From positions 1-57,084 of the forward strand of contig DAINAR010000018.1 of NCBI GenBank assembly GCA_036733345.1: a DNA stretch of 57,084 nucleotides, given 5' to 3'. Source of the DNA: JAFGMQ01 sp036733345. Its GTDB lineage: Bacteria; Desulfobacterota; DSM-4660; Desulfatiglandales; Desulfatiglandaceae. The position numbers and the translations under genes are program-made. This document shows, piece after piece, positions 41,201 through 49,662 of the stretch (its first letter is position 1; each line of letters starts with the position of its first letter). The notes beneath the pieces were generated by a model, which was given only the letters and a program-made list of their open reading frames with translations, was not told the origin of the DNA and did not search any database.

Positions 41201-41594
41201 GGGCTGTTTCTCTCAGGTATTCGATTCTGAACCTTATAAAGTCATTATGTTTTTTAAAGATAAGACCTTCAAAATCAGACCTCAAGTCAGGAGAATCATC
41301 CTTTACTAATATTCCATCTCTGATGACCTCAAAAGCAAAACCAACTGGCGCCCTGTTCAAAATCCTTACGTCAGACTGATAACCCGTAATTTCCTGAATC
41401 CGGTTCTCCAGCTCAAACTCGATCTCTAACGGCGACCTGTTTTGAATGTCTTGATAATAAATCCCGATATCAATATCATTAAAGGCATATCCAGTTGCAA
41501 AGGAACCGAAAATATAAGCAAACCGTATTTCCTTAACAGTGCTTAAAAATTCCCTTATCTTTGATATAATTTGTGCTTTTTTATTATATTCCAT
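41187..41594 (-). CDS. mntA: MntA-type nucleotidyltransferase antitoxin
   Basis: This minimal nucleotidyltransferase is predicted to AMPylate and thereby neutralise HepT. The motif GSFATGYAFNDID (Gly30, Ser31, Asp40, Asp42) is the nucleotidyltransferase core, although the spacing is GS-x8-DxD, two residues shorter than the often quoted GS-x10-DxD. A third acidic residue would be in the following strand near SDVRILNRAP. The length is 135 aa. It overlaps hepT by 14 bases. An AAAAAAG run and no obvious Shine-Dalgarno precede the ATG. Confidence 0.87.
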   Translation of the reverse strand: MEYNKKAQIISKIREFLSTVKEIRFAYIFGSFATGYAFNDIDIGIYYQDIQNRSPLEIEFELENRIQEITGYQSDVRILNRAPVGFAFEVIRDGILVKDDSPDLRSDFEGLIFKKHNDFIRFRIEYLRETAHAQI

Positions 41595-41860
41595 ATATCA
41601 TTTCTGCCTCTGAGTCTCAGTTAAAACTCTTTTGACAAATATCCTCAGCAGTCTGATCCTGGTTTCAGCGGATCACCGGGACCGGAATCTGCGGTATCCA
41701 GGAAAAACTCCCTGGCGCTCGGTTTGTTAATACGCTTTTTTACACAGCAAAAGGTTAGCCTATTTTAAACAGATGATCAATTATTTATTTGAATATTGTT
41801 TAATTCTCTGAATTTCCGGTATACAGAAAAGCTGACTTCTCCTTAAACAGGGTGTATAGC
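41595..41860. other. Intergenic region between MntA gene and tandem repeat
   Basis: This 266-base AT-rich stretch has no ORF I can support. It must contain the mntA-hepT promoter on the minus strand, but no convincing -35/-10 pair stands out. GGATCACCGGGACCGGAAT near 41680 is the only GC-rich patch. Confidence 0.4.
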
Positions 41861-41927
41861 GGATAAATCCTCCCGAGGCGGATAAATCCTCCCGAGGCGG
41901 ATAAATCCTCCCGAGGCGGATAAATCC
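41861..41927. repeat. 19-bp tandem repeat, about 3.5 copies
   Basis: The unit GGATAAATCCTCCCGAGGC is repeated exactly three times (41861-41879, 41880-41898, 41899-41917) and then partially to 41927. Each unit contains CCTCCCGAGG, itself nearly palindromic, and GGAT...ATCC, so each can form a small hairpin. It lies about 55 bases before the regulator promoter of the polysaccharide locus. Confidence 0.9.
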
Positions 41928-41980
41928 TGTCTTCTGCAAACTCTCCCGAATCAGCTCTTATTCTGCGAATAAAAAATATG

Positions 41981-42028
41981 TTGACAAAAAACCATTATAT
42001 GTTATGAGTAGAATAACTACTCATAACA
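41981..42028 (+). promoter_or_regulatory. Putative promoter with overlapping palindromic operator
   Basis: A consensus -35 box TTGACA lies at 41981-41986; 16 bases further is a weak -10 (TATGAG, 42003-42008). Over that -10 lies a perfect inverted repeat, TGTTATGAGTA (42000-42010) and TACTCATAACA (42018-42028), with a seven-base spacer. The regulator gene begins at 42038. An operator in this position would block its own promoter, which predicts autorepression by the winged-helix protein. Confidence 0.65.
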
Positions 42029-42037
42029 GGACATGCA

Positions 42038-42586
42038 ATGACCAATCTGTTTGCAGGGCTAATAGCATCAAAAACAAGGATTAAGCTTCTGATACGTCTT
42101 TTTTTTAACCCTTCTGCAAAATCATACCTTAGAGAACTGGCAAAAGAATTCAACGTATCAACAAACTCGGTTCGCGAAGAGCTTAACCAGTTAAAAAATA
42201 CAAACCTGCTCAAGACACAGAAAAACGGCCGCCAGGTCTTTTATATGGCAAATACCGATCACCCGCTGTTTCCTGAACTCAAATCCATGGTTAGTAAAGT
42301 GATGGGCATTGATCAGGTAATAGACGGAATTGTTTCCAGGCTCGGAGACATGGAATGTGCGTATCTGACCGGCGATTACGCTGAAGGCAAGGATACGGGA
42401 ATTATAGACCTTCTTCTGGTCGGTAATATCGACCAGTATCACTTAAATGATTTGAGCAGGAAAACTGAACGATATATCAAGCGAAAAATCCGTTCTCTGG
42501 TACTGACAAGAGATGAGTACAATGAAATGCTGCCCCGGATGAAGAAAAGGCCCCTCGTCCTGATCTGGGAAGCAAAACAGAAATAA
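42038..42586 (+). CDS. Winged-helix regulator with C-terminal nucleotidyltransferase-like domain
   Basis: The N-terminal domain (about 1-75) is an ArsR-like winged helix with KSYLRELAKEFNVSTNSVRE as the recognition region and KTQKNGRQVFYMAN as the wing. The C-terminal part (about 100-180) resembles a degenerate nucleotidyltransferase: DYAEGKDTGIIDLLLVGNID has the GxxxxxxxxD-like strand but lacks the GS motif, so catalysis is unlikely. Proteins of this design often stand at the head of polysaccharide loci in Desulfobacterota and Geobacter-like bacteria. An AGGA precedes the ATG by eight bases. The perfect palindrome just upstream is its likely binding site. The Wzm gene follows after 111 bases. 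Confidence 0.78.
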   Translation: MTNLFAGLIASKTRIKLLIRLFFNPSAKSYLRELAKEFNVSTNSVREELNQLKNTNLLKTQKNGRQVFYMANTDHPLFPELKSMVSKVMGIDQVIDGIVSRLGDMECAYLTGDYAEGKDTGIIDLLLVGNIDQYHLNDLSRKTERYIKRKIRSLVLTRDEYNEMLPRMKKRPLVLIWEAKQK

Positions 42587-42697
42587 ACAGGCATAATGAT
42601 TTATAACAAAATGCCATGTTAAATTAAAAGGTTATGCCAACATTCTCCGTGTAACCGAAAGGGCGGAGCTGTAAGCAGTGTTTCATTACCATATTGA

Positions 42698-43555
42698 ATG
42701 GCATCTAATATGAACCAACCAGAGATAGACACTAGAAAACCCCATATCCATATCAAACCCAAAAAGGGATGGCAGGTCATTGATCTGGGAGAACTCAGGC
42801 AATACCGCGACCTCTTCTATTTCCTTGTTATCAGGGATATCAGGGTAAAATACAAACAGACCGTTCTTGGCGGCTTATGGGCTATTATTCAGCCCTTTTT
42901 TGCAATGGTGGTATTCACCCTGTTTTTCGGTAAACTTGCAAAAATCCCCTCTGACGGCATACCATATCCCATTTTCAATTATACGGCCATGGTCGCATGG
43001 ACTTATTTTTCCACATCAATCACCGGTTCAGCTAACAGTCTTGTCAGCAATACGAATCTGATTTCCAAGGTTTACTTCCCAAGGATTGTAGTTCCCCTGT
43101 CTCCGGTTCTGGCCGGTCTTTTAGACTTCTTTATCGCCTTCATTGTACTGATAGGGATGATGTTCTATTTTCATGTTTATCCAAATACTATGATCGTATT
43201 CTTACCAATACTTGTGCTCATGATGGTGCTAACTTCAAGCGGCATTGGAATGGTACTTGCAGCTCTGAACGCAAAATACAGGGATATCAAGTTTACTATC
43301 CCTTTTCTTATACAGCTATGGATGTTTGCATCCCCTATTGTCTATCCCGTTTCCATGATTCCGGAAAAATACCGGCTCCTGTATGCACTTAATCCCATGA
43401 CCGGCATTATCGAGGGATTTAGAGCAATACTCCTTGGCACCGTTGCTTTTCCCGGGAAAATGATCTTAATTTCTGCGATCTTAAGTATAGTGATTTTCCT
43501 GTTCGGATTATTCTATTTTAAACAGATGGAACGATACTTTGCTGACATAATATGA
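42698..43555 (+). CDS. wzm: Polysaccharide export ABC transporter permease (Wzm)
   Basis: Wzm is the inner-membrane channel of an ABC-2 type O-antigen or polysaccharide exporter. The N-terminal cytoplasmic part contains YRDLFYFLVIRDIRVKYKQT and VLGGLWAIIQPFFAMVVFTL, the family start. Six hydrophobic helices follow and the last loop shows YRLLYALNPMTGIIEGFRAI. The length of 285 aa is typical. ATG at 42698 and a second at 42710 are both possible. The cognate ATPase lies 176 bases downstream. This means the polymer is assembled on the cytoplasmic face on undecaprenyl phosphate and exported as a whole, in contrast to Wzx/Wzy. Confidence 0.93.
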   Translation: MASNMNQPEIDTRKPHIHIKPKKGWQVIDLGELRQYRDLFYFLVIRDIRVKYKQTVLGGLWAIIQPFFAMVVFTLFFGKLAKIPSDGIPYPIFNYTAMVAWTYFSTSITGSANSLVSNTNLISKVYFPRIVVPLSPVLAGLLDFFIAFIVLIGMMFYFHVYPNTMIVFLPILVLMMVLTSSGIGMVLAALNAKYRDIKFTIPFLIQLWMFASPIVYPVSMIPEKYRLLYALNPMTGIIEGFRAILLGTVAFPGKMILISAILSIVIFLFGLFYFKQMERYFADII

Positions 43556-43595
43556 TAGTAGAAGGGAGAATGTGCCGCGGGATTGCAATATATGC

Positions 43596-43722
43596 TTTTG
43601 ATTAACTGGATTTATATCATGTCTATCCTGTTATCCTGTCAAATGCTCCCCCTTTGCAGAAGGGATTTTTTCACCGATCACCTATTGCCTATCACCTATT
43701 ACCTATTTATTACCTATTACCC
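43596..43722. repeat. Dispersed repeat and CCTATT low-complexity tract before wzt
   Basis: Positions 43596-43657 match 56611-56667 and 56940-56995 (TTTGATTAACTGGAT and ATCCTGTTATCCTGTCAAATG), so this is a dispersed sequence. From 43676 to 43722 the DNA is a degenerate repetition of CACCTATT/TACCTATT. Together they separate wzm from wzt, replacing the usual few-base gap, and may have been inserted. No gene is present. Confidence 0.6.
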
Positions 43723-43731
43723 ATCCATTTT

Positions 43732-45078
43732 ATGAATAACACCATAATAAAAGTCGAAAATCTCTCAAAACGCTACCGCATAGGCACTAAGGAAAGAGGT
43801 TACAAAACCTTTCGTGAAGCGATTATTGACGGCATCACCGCACCGGTGCGCAATTTCAGACGCCTTAGCAAACTGACAAAATTCCGCGCAAACCAGCCGG
43901 ATAATTCCGACTCATCTGACATTATCTGGGCATTGAAAGATGTATCCTTTGAGGTAAAGCAGGGAGAGGTAATAGGCATAATCGGACGCAACGGAGCAGG
44001 GAAGAGTACTCTTCTTAAAATTCTTTCCCGCATCACAGAGCCTACATCCGGAGAAGTAAAACTATACGGCCGTGTTTCCAGTCTCCTTGAAGTTGGAACC
44101 GGTTTTCACCCTGAGCTTACCGGGAGAGAAAATATATACCTGAACGGCGCTATTCTCGGAATGCGGAAAACTGAGATCGACGGCAAGTTCGATGAAATCG
44201 TAGACTTTGCAGAGATAGAAAAATTCATTGATACTCCTGTAAAAAGATACTCAAGCGGCATGTATGTTCGGCTTGCCTTTGCTGTGGCTGCTCATCTGGA
44301 ACCTGAAATCCTTCTGGTGGATGAAGTTCTTGCCGTGGGCGATGCCGCCTTCCAGAAAAAATGCCTGGGCAAAATGGGGTCAGTTGCCGAACAGGGACGG
44401 ACAGTGTTGTTTGTTAGTCATAATATGGCGGCAATACTTTCTCTTTGTAACAAAGCTTATATGATGGATAATGGGTGCATTACATACAATGGAACTGCAG
44501 GAGACGCAGTCGCCTACTACATGAAAAACACTTCTTCTAAAATTGCAATACCTTTAAATGAAAGAACCGATCGAGAGGGCAATGGGAGTGTGCGCTTGAC
44601 ATCAATCTTTGTTAGCAATCGAGCTGGCAACTCATCAATTAGTTGTGGTGATTGCCTCAGGATAAAAATCGGGTACACTGCATTAGAAAAACTATCAAGG
44701 ACATCTTTTTCGGTCCGTATTTATGATCAATTCAATCAACCTATTATTTTTCTAAATAATGAATTGACAGGAGAACTACCTGATACCTTGTCTGCTTCAG
44801 GCTTTGTAACTTGCATAACCAACCCTATTAACATAACGCCGGGACTTTACATTGTTAACTTATCAGTTTGGGTAGGGGGCGAGAGAGCAGATCGTGTACA
44901 ACATGCATACGAATTTAACGTTGAGGCAGATGACTTCTATGGAACAGGAAAATGGATAAGCAGACAAGAGTCACTATGCTTACTTAAACAGGAATGGAGA
45001 GTAGAAGAAAATTCTGATTTCTATAAGCCATCTTATCTGAAGAGTAATTTAAACGATGAAATCATTGATACAAATTAA
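43732..45078 (+). CDS. wzt: Polysaccharide export ABC ATPase with C-terminal glycan-binding domain (Wzt)
   Basis: Wzt powers the Wzm channel. The ATPase part (about 1-250) carries GIIGRNGAGKSTLLKILSRI, the polysaccharide-type Q-loop region GTGFHPELTGRENIYLNGAI, the signature YSSGMYVRLAFAVAAHLEPE and EILLVDEVLAVGD. From about residue 270 a beta-sandwich domain follows, ending with YGTGKWISRQESLCLLKQEW. In characterised systems this domain recognises the capped end of the polymer. The long frame begins at 43654, but MNNTIIKVENLSKRY at 43732 is the conserved start, giving 448 aa. The stop overlaps the next gene by 23 bases. Confidence 0.93.
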   Translation: MNNTIIKVENLSKRYRIGTKERGYKTFREAIIDGITAPVRNFRRLSKLTKFRANQPDNSDSSDIIWALKDVSFEVKQGEVIGIIGRNGAGKSTLLKILSRITEPTSGEVKLYGRVSSLLEVGTGFHPELTGRENIYLNGAILGMRKTEIDGKFDEIVDFAEIEKFIDTPVKRYSSGMYVRLAFAVAAHLEPEILLVDEVLAVGDAAFQKKCLGKMGSVAEQGRTVLFVSHNMAAILSLCNKAYMMDNGCITYNGTAGDAVAYYMKNTSSKIAIPLNERTDREGNGSVRLTSIFVSNRAGNSSISCGDCLRIKIGYTALEKLSRTSFSVRIYDQFNQPIIFLNNELTGELPDTLSASGFVTCITNPINITPGLYIVNLSVWVGGERADRVQHAYEFNVEADDFYGTGKWISRQESLCLLKQEWRVEENSDFYKPSYLKSNLNDEIIDTN

Positions 45079-46105
45079 AAATTATCTCTGGAATCAAATT
45101 ACTGGACTAGTGCTAATAATAAAAGGCCTTTTTCGCTTGTTAAAAAAGGGGCGCCTAAATTGGTTAGTATATATTGAAGAAGGCAGGCTGAGATATAATC
45201 TTAATGCCTTGTATTCTGGTATTAAAATGAATCGAAACGGGAAAGGAAAACTTTTTAATTTCAGAAGAAATATTCACAGGATAGAAAAAGGTTTGTCTCA
45301 AAAAAATTTGAAAGACACATTTGCAGAAGACTATATTTTAGATACAGTGAATTACTTAGCGCAAAGTAATTATCTAAAAAATTCAGACAAAATTGAGGTC
45401 GCTTGGGGAAAATCTGTGTTAAGCCAGTACTTTCTTAGATGTTCTCATACAGTAGCAATTGCAAAAGCTTACACAATATTTAAAAAACTTTCCCCAAAAA
45501 ACGACCTCTCCATAATGTATCCTTATCCTGAGAAAGATCGACCAAAATTAGCGGTGGAATATAAAGACATGTACCAGCTCGCACTCAGAAGAAGAAGCAT
45601 CCGTCAGTATATTGACAAGGTTGTAGAAGTTGATGTGATTGAAAAAGCGATGAAAGTGGCTGCTCTCTCGCCGAGTGCCTGCAACCGGCAGTCTTTCAGA
45701 TTTTTATTCTATAACGATAAGCATACAGTGAATAAGATTTCAAATATTCCAGGCGGGATAGATTGTTATAAGGTTCCCAGCATTATTGTAGTAGTAGGCA
45801 TTTATCGAGGGTATTTTGATGAAAGAGACCACAACGTCCCAGTCATTGATGCAAGTTTAACAGCAATGGCTTTCATATTTGGACTTGAAACATTAGGGTT
45901 GTCATCCGTTTGTGTGAACTGGCCGGCTTTGCCGGATTGTGATGAAGCCATACGTAAGGTAATTCATCTGGAGGATGATGAATTTATTGTTATGCTTATT
46001 GGTGTTGGATATCCAGACCCTGAAGGAAAAATACCATACTCTGCCAAAAGAGATATCAGTGAGCTTTTATTGAGCAATAAGCTGATAGAGAACAAAAAAA
46101 TATAA
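45056..46105 (+). CDS. Nitroreductase-family protein in the polysaccharide locus
   Basis: The C-terminal half (about 175-345) is a flavin-dependent nitroreductase-like fold: LRRRSIRQYIDKVVEVDVIE, ALSPSACNRQSFRF (FMN-binding SPSxxNxQ pattern), DASLTAMAFIFGLETLGL and VMLIGVGYPDPEG. About 170 residues precede it with basic and helical stretches (KGLFRLLKKGRLNWLVYIEE, NFRRNIHRIEKGLS) and no recognised domain. It starts inside the wzt 3' end (23-base overlap) and precedes a pyruvyltransferase by 11 bases, so it is part of the export operon. A redox modification of the sugar or its lipid carrier is possible, but the substrate is unknown. Confidence 0.8.
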   Translation: MKSLIQIKNYLWNQITGLVLIIKGLFRLLKKGRLNWLVYIEEGRLRYNLNALYSGIKMNRNGKGKLFNFRRNIHRIEKGLSQKNLKDTFAEDYILDTVNYLAQSNYLKNSDKIEVAWGKSVLSQYFLRCSHTVAIAKAYTIFKKLSPKNDLSIMYPYPEKDRPKLAVEYKDMYQLALRRRSIRQYIDKVVEVDVIEKAMKVAALSPSACNRQSFRFLFYNDKHTVNKISNIPGGIDCYKVPSIIVVVGIYRGYFDERDHNVPVIDASLTAMAFIFGLETLGLSSVCVNWPALPDCDEAIRKVIHLEDDEFIVMLIGVGYPDPEGKIPYSAKRDISELLLSNKLIENKKI

Positions 46106-46116
46106 CTTATTCTTAT

Positions 46117-47373
46117 GTGGTCAGAATAATGATTTTAGAGATTCATGGCGCAGGATTTCAGAATAAAGGTGCCGAACTCATGCTACGCACAGTTGTGAAA
46201 GAATTAAAGCAGCGTCTGCCCGAGTTCAAACCAGCAATAGACCCGGCTTATGGGCCTTATGATTCGCGAGCCGAATTAGGATTGCTACAGATCTTTCCTC
46301 TACGCTCACATGTTGGAACCTTTGGATTTTCTAAACGCTTTCGCCAGCAAAAGTTGTTCGCATCATTACTAAACGGAAAGTTTTTTCGACATATTATAGG
46401 CAAGCAACTAATTGATTATGGCTGTGTGGGTTTATCAAGCATACAGGGTCTCATTGATATTGCCGGATTTGCATATACCGATCAGTGGGGACCCCAACCA
46501 ACTAATGACTTTGCAAAGCTTACGCAATATTACAAATCTCGTAAAAAGCCTGTAATTCTTTTGCCTCAGGCTTTTGGGCCGTTTAAAAAAGACGAAACAA
46601 GGTCTGCGTTCAAAAAAGTAATCGCTAACGCAGACCTGATTTTTCCTCGAGATCGAAAATCCCACGAATATGTTATGGAACTGGCCCCAGATACTAATAA
46701 GATATTGCGAACTCCAGACATCACGCTCTTTTCCCAAAGCGTTTCGGAGAATGAAGCAAAAACACATTCTAATTATGTATGCATTGTACCGAATATAAGA
46801 ATGTTAGATCAAGGTAAACATCAATGGGGCAAAAAGTATGAAACCTATTTAATTCAAATTACAAAAGAAATTATTGGTCGAGGTATTTCAGTTCGTTTTG
46901 TTTTACATGACTCCTCGGGCGATGACTTAAAAATTGCACGATATATTTCTCAAAAAATATCATCTCAAGCAATTTCGGTTATTGATGAAACTGATCCTTT
47001 TGCTATCAAAGAAATGATCGGAGAGAGCCTGCTGCTAATAGGATCACGTTACCATAGTTTGATAGCAGCCTTCTCTAAAAAAGTCCCTGCAATTGCTTTA
47101 GGCTGGGCGCATAAGTACAAAATGCTTTTCGAGGACTTTGGTTGTGAAAAGCTGTTGATTTTACCTGAAACTTCTATTGGGGCTGTGTTGGAATGTGTCA
47201 CCGCGCTTATCAATGAAGATGTGAATCTGTCTTACAGACATAAAATTGCAAAGCAACTTCAAAAGATGCACCTAGTCAACCAAGAAATGTGGGAACGAGT
47301 TATAGCGGTATTGACTTCTGCAGAGTATGGTCTCCAAGGTGCCCTTTGGCCAGACTTTAGCAAGCAGCGGTAG
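46117..47373 (+). CDS. Polysaccharide pyruvyltransferase family protein
   Basis: This protein belongs to the WcaK/CsaB pyruvyltransferase family and would attach a ketal-linked pyruvate from phosphoenolpyruvate to a sugar residue. Typical features are the N-terminal HGAGFQNKGAELMLRTVVKE with the nucleotide-fold glycines, PVILLPQAFGPFKKDETRS in the middle, and LLIGSRYHSLIAAFSKKVPA with the catalytic-region arginine and histidine near the end. The length of 418 aa is typical. GTG at 46117 is the longest start and ATG at 46129 is an alternative. It follows the nitroreductase by 11 bases. Pyruvylation of the polymer or of a terminal cap fits the Wzm/Wzt context, but this is inference. Confidence 0.87.
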   Translation: MVRIMILEIHGAGFQNKGAELMLRTVVKELKQRLPEFKPAIDPAYGPYDSRAELGLLQIFPLRSHVGTFGFSKRFRQQKLFASLLNGKFFRHIIGKQLIDYGCVGLSSIQGLIDIAGFAYTDQWGPQPTNDFAKLTQYYKSRKKPVILLPQAFGPFKKDETRSAFKKVIANADLIFPRDRKSHEYVMELAPDTNKILRTPDITLFSQSVSENEAKTHSNYVCIVPNIRMLDQGKHQWGKKYETYLIQITKEIIGRGISVRFVLHDSSGDDLKIARYISQKISSQAISVIDETDPFAIKEMIGESLLLIGSRYHSLIAAFSKKVPAIALGWAHKYKMLFEDFGCEKLLILPETSIGAVLECVTALINEDVNLSYRHKIAKQLQKMHLVNQEMWERVIAVLTSAEYGLQGALWPDFSKQR

Positions 47374-47382
47374 AAAATCTCA

Positions 47383-48558
47383 ATGAAGGTTGCTTTTATT
47401 ACACATTATACGCATCTATATGGTGCAAATCGATCTTTGCTTAACCTCATTGACGGGTTAAGTAAGTATAAAGTCTCAGCTCATGTTGTGTCCCCCGGAG
47501 AAGGTGACATGGCCAAAATACTGCAAGATCGCGGTGTACCCGTAGCAATAATGCCCATACAAAGGTGGATGTCAAAGCGCCCTTCGTCCAAAGAGCCTTT
47601 AAGATGGATTTTTTTATATGCTCTATGGCTACGTAATGTACTAAGACGCTTTTATAGAAACTTCCGTTTACTTCCAGCATTGGCTCAGCAATTAAGAGAG
47701 TGGGAGATAGATGTGATATATACCAACTCCTCCGTAATACCTATCGGTGCATTGGCCGCATGGAAGTTACGGTTACCACATGTATGGCATATGCGTGAGT
47801 TTAGCGATTTGGATTATGACATTTATCCTGACTGGGGAACAAGCATCTTCCGGCGTATCATAGGTTCAGCGGATGCCCTTATCTCAATATCTGAGGCTGT
47901 TAGCTCCCACCTTTTGAATGGTGTTGCAAATGAACGTGTTCACATAATTTACAACGGTATAGCATCAGAAGCTGATTTTGATCGCTTTTACAAAATGTCT
48001 CAAACCAAATCCAGGCATAAAGAACATTACACATTCGCATTAGTGGGTCTCATACATCCAAATAAAGGACAAGAAACCGCAATCAGAGCCTTAGCAATCG
48101 TGGCTAAACAATATCCTGACACCCATCTCCTGATAGTTGGAGGGGGAGATACAACTGCACTCGAACGGATAGTTTCTGAATTAGGTATGGAAAATAATAT
48201 TGAATTCTGGGGCTATGTTAAGGAGCCCTACGCTGCATATCTGGCAGCTGATGCTACCTTGGTATGTTCGAAATATGAGGCAATGGGACGCGTCACGGCG
48301 GAGGCCATGTCGGCGTGTCTGCCTGTGATTGGCTTCGATCACGCGGGAACATCTGAAATAATTGAGCATGAGCATACTGGCTTGTTTTATCGTGGCGGTC
48401 CCGAAGAATTGGCTGCGTGTATGATACGATTTATTAAAAACCCCGGTTGGGCAAGCCAACTGGGATACTATGGTTGGCATATTGCCCGTAAGAAGTATTC
48501 TACTGAGGTTTATGCCGAAAATGTTTATAGAGTTTTATGTTCAATAACCCATCGTTAA
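47383..48558 (+). CDS. GT4-family glycosyltransferase
   Basis: This GT-B fold glycosyltransferase of family 4 has the N-terminal acceptor half starting FITHYTHLYGANRSLLNLID (a GxGANRSL-type glycine loop). The C-terminal half contains GLIHPNKGQETAIRALAIV, the donor-binding region CSKYEAMGRVTAEAMSACLP with the EX7E pair, and GFDHAGTSEIIEHEHTGLF. The length of 391 aa is typical. It acts on the cytoplasmic face. The donor sugar is not predictable from these motifs. It follows the pyruvyltransferase by nine bases and overlaps the next glycosyltransferase by 22 bases. Confidence 0.92.
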   Translation: MKVAFITHYTHLYGANRSLLNLIDGLSKYKVSAHVVSPGEGDMAKILQDRGVPVAIMPIQRWMSKRPSSKEPLRWIFLYALWLRNVLRRFYRNFRLLPALAQQLREWEIDVIYTNSSVIPIGALAAWKLRLPHVWHMREFSDLDYDIYPDWGTSIFRRIIGSADALISISEAVSSHLLNGVANERVHIIYNGIASEADFDRFYKMSQTKSRHKEHYTFALVGLIHPNKGQETAIRALAIVAKQYPDTHLLIVGGGDTTALERIVSELGMENNIEFWGYVKEPYAAYLAADATLVCSKYEAMGRVTAEAMSACLPVIGFDHAGTSEIIEHEHTGLFYRGGPEELAACMIRFIKNPGWASQLGYYGWHIARKKYSTEVYAENVYRVLCSITHR

Positions 48559-49628
48559 ACATCCGTATGCATTGTCCAACTCTAAAGGAATTACCCCTAC
48601 CACCACAGGGCAAGACCGGCTGGCCCTGGACACAGGAAAGTCCGCAATTGCCTGATACAATGCCTGATTGCTTTCCATGGCCTAGAATCAGCATTGTTAC
48701 TCCCTCTTATAATCAGGGTCGGTTCATAGAAGAGACGATTCGTTCCGTATTGCTCCAGGGTTATCCCAATTTGGAATATGTCATTATTGATGGCGGAAGT
48801 ACGGACAATACTCTCGAAATTATTCGTAAATATGAAAAATGGATTTATTACTGGGTAAGCGAAAAAGACAGTGGACAGGCTCATGCCGTCAATAAGGGCT
48901 TTAAGATTCATTCTGGAGATATTTGTGGCTGGCTGAATTCTGATGATGTTTATGCGCAGGAAGCCTTTTCTTCAGTGAGTTTTACATGGTTCAATTCTGA
49001 CCAACCTTCAATGATATACGGAGATGCTGTTTCCACAGATATCACCCTCCGTCCTTACTCAAAAAAAGTAATGAAGAACTATTCATTGGAAACCATGATA
49101 CTTGGTAAAAGCATGCCACAGCCATCTGTTTTTTTTTCAAAAGGGCTTTTTGATAAGATAGGGCCGCTTGATGAGGATCTATTTTATAACCTTGACTTTG
49201 AGTTCTTTTTTCGAGCATGGTCTAATAACTATGCCGAAAAATTTTTTTATCTTCCCCGGATACTTGCATATTCAAGAGTATATGCTGAGACCAAATGCAA
49301 CACTGGAGGATGGAGGCGCATAGAGGAAAAAGTTGGTGTCTTAAAGAGATCTTGGAACAAACATCTGCTTTTCAGACACAATCCCACAAAATGGCGTCCT
49401 GTATTTGCAATTGCTTTTGCCGCACTTGCGCGGCAATACCTTGAAAATGGGCGTCCTAATAAGGCATTAAGCTTATATGTGAATGCATATAGACTGTCTA
49501 AAAAGACAGCGTGCCATATGCTGATGGCCATACCACACGTCATTGCAAATAAAATTTTAAGGCCCAAACCACCCTGGTTAATGCCTGATGAAAACCGTCT
49601 GAGTAAAAATGGCCATAATTCCTATTAA
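48537..49628 (+). CDS. GT2-family glycosyltransferase
   Basis: This GT-A fold glycosyltransferase contains the family 2 core ISIVTPSYNQGRFIEETIRS, the nucleotide-binding VIIDGGSTDNTLEIIRKY and the DxD-like GWLNSDDVYA. A proline-rich start (LPLPPQGKTGWPWTQ) resembles other members of this subgroup. The C-terminal helical tail from about residue 265 is common in processive or polymer-modifying enzymes. The annotated start overlaps the preceding gene by 22 bases; ATG at 48567, nine bases after that gene's stop, is equally plausible. The donor and acceptor are unknown. Confidence 0.9.
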   Translation: MFNNPSLNIRMHCPTLKELPLPPQGKTGWPWTQESPQLPDTMPDCFPWPRISIVTPSYNQGRFIEETIRSVLLQGYPNLEYVIIDGGSTDNTLEIIRKYEKWIYYWVSEKDSGQAHAVNKGFKIHSGDICGWLNSDDVYAQEAFSSVSFTWFNSDQPSMIYGDAVSTDITLRPYSKKVMKNYSLETMILGKSMPQPSVFFSKGLFDKIGPLDEDLFYNLDFEFFFRAWSNNYAEKFFYLPRILAYSRVYAETKCNTGGWRRIEEKVGVLKRSWNKHLLFRHNPTKWRPVFAIAFAALARQYLENGRPNKALSLYVNAYRLSKKTACHMLMAIPHVIANKILRPKPPWLMPDENRLSKNGHNSY

Positions 49629-49662
49629 TAGAGAAAAAACTAGATCTAAGGATAGTTGTCTA

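Noticed and set aside
37777..41594. Part of a defence island around HepT/MntA
   Set aside because: The neighbours are a sensor kinase, repeats and polysaccharide genes; no restriction, CRISPR, abortive-infection or other defence genes accompany it.
41861..41927. CRISPR array
   Set aside because: The units are 19 bp and directly adjacent with no spacers, and there are no cas genes.
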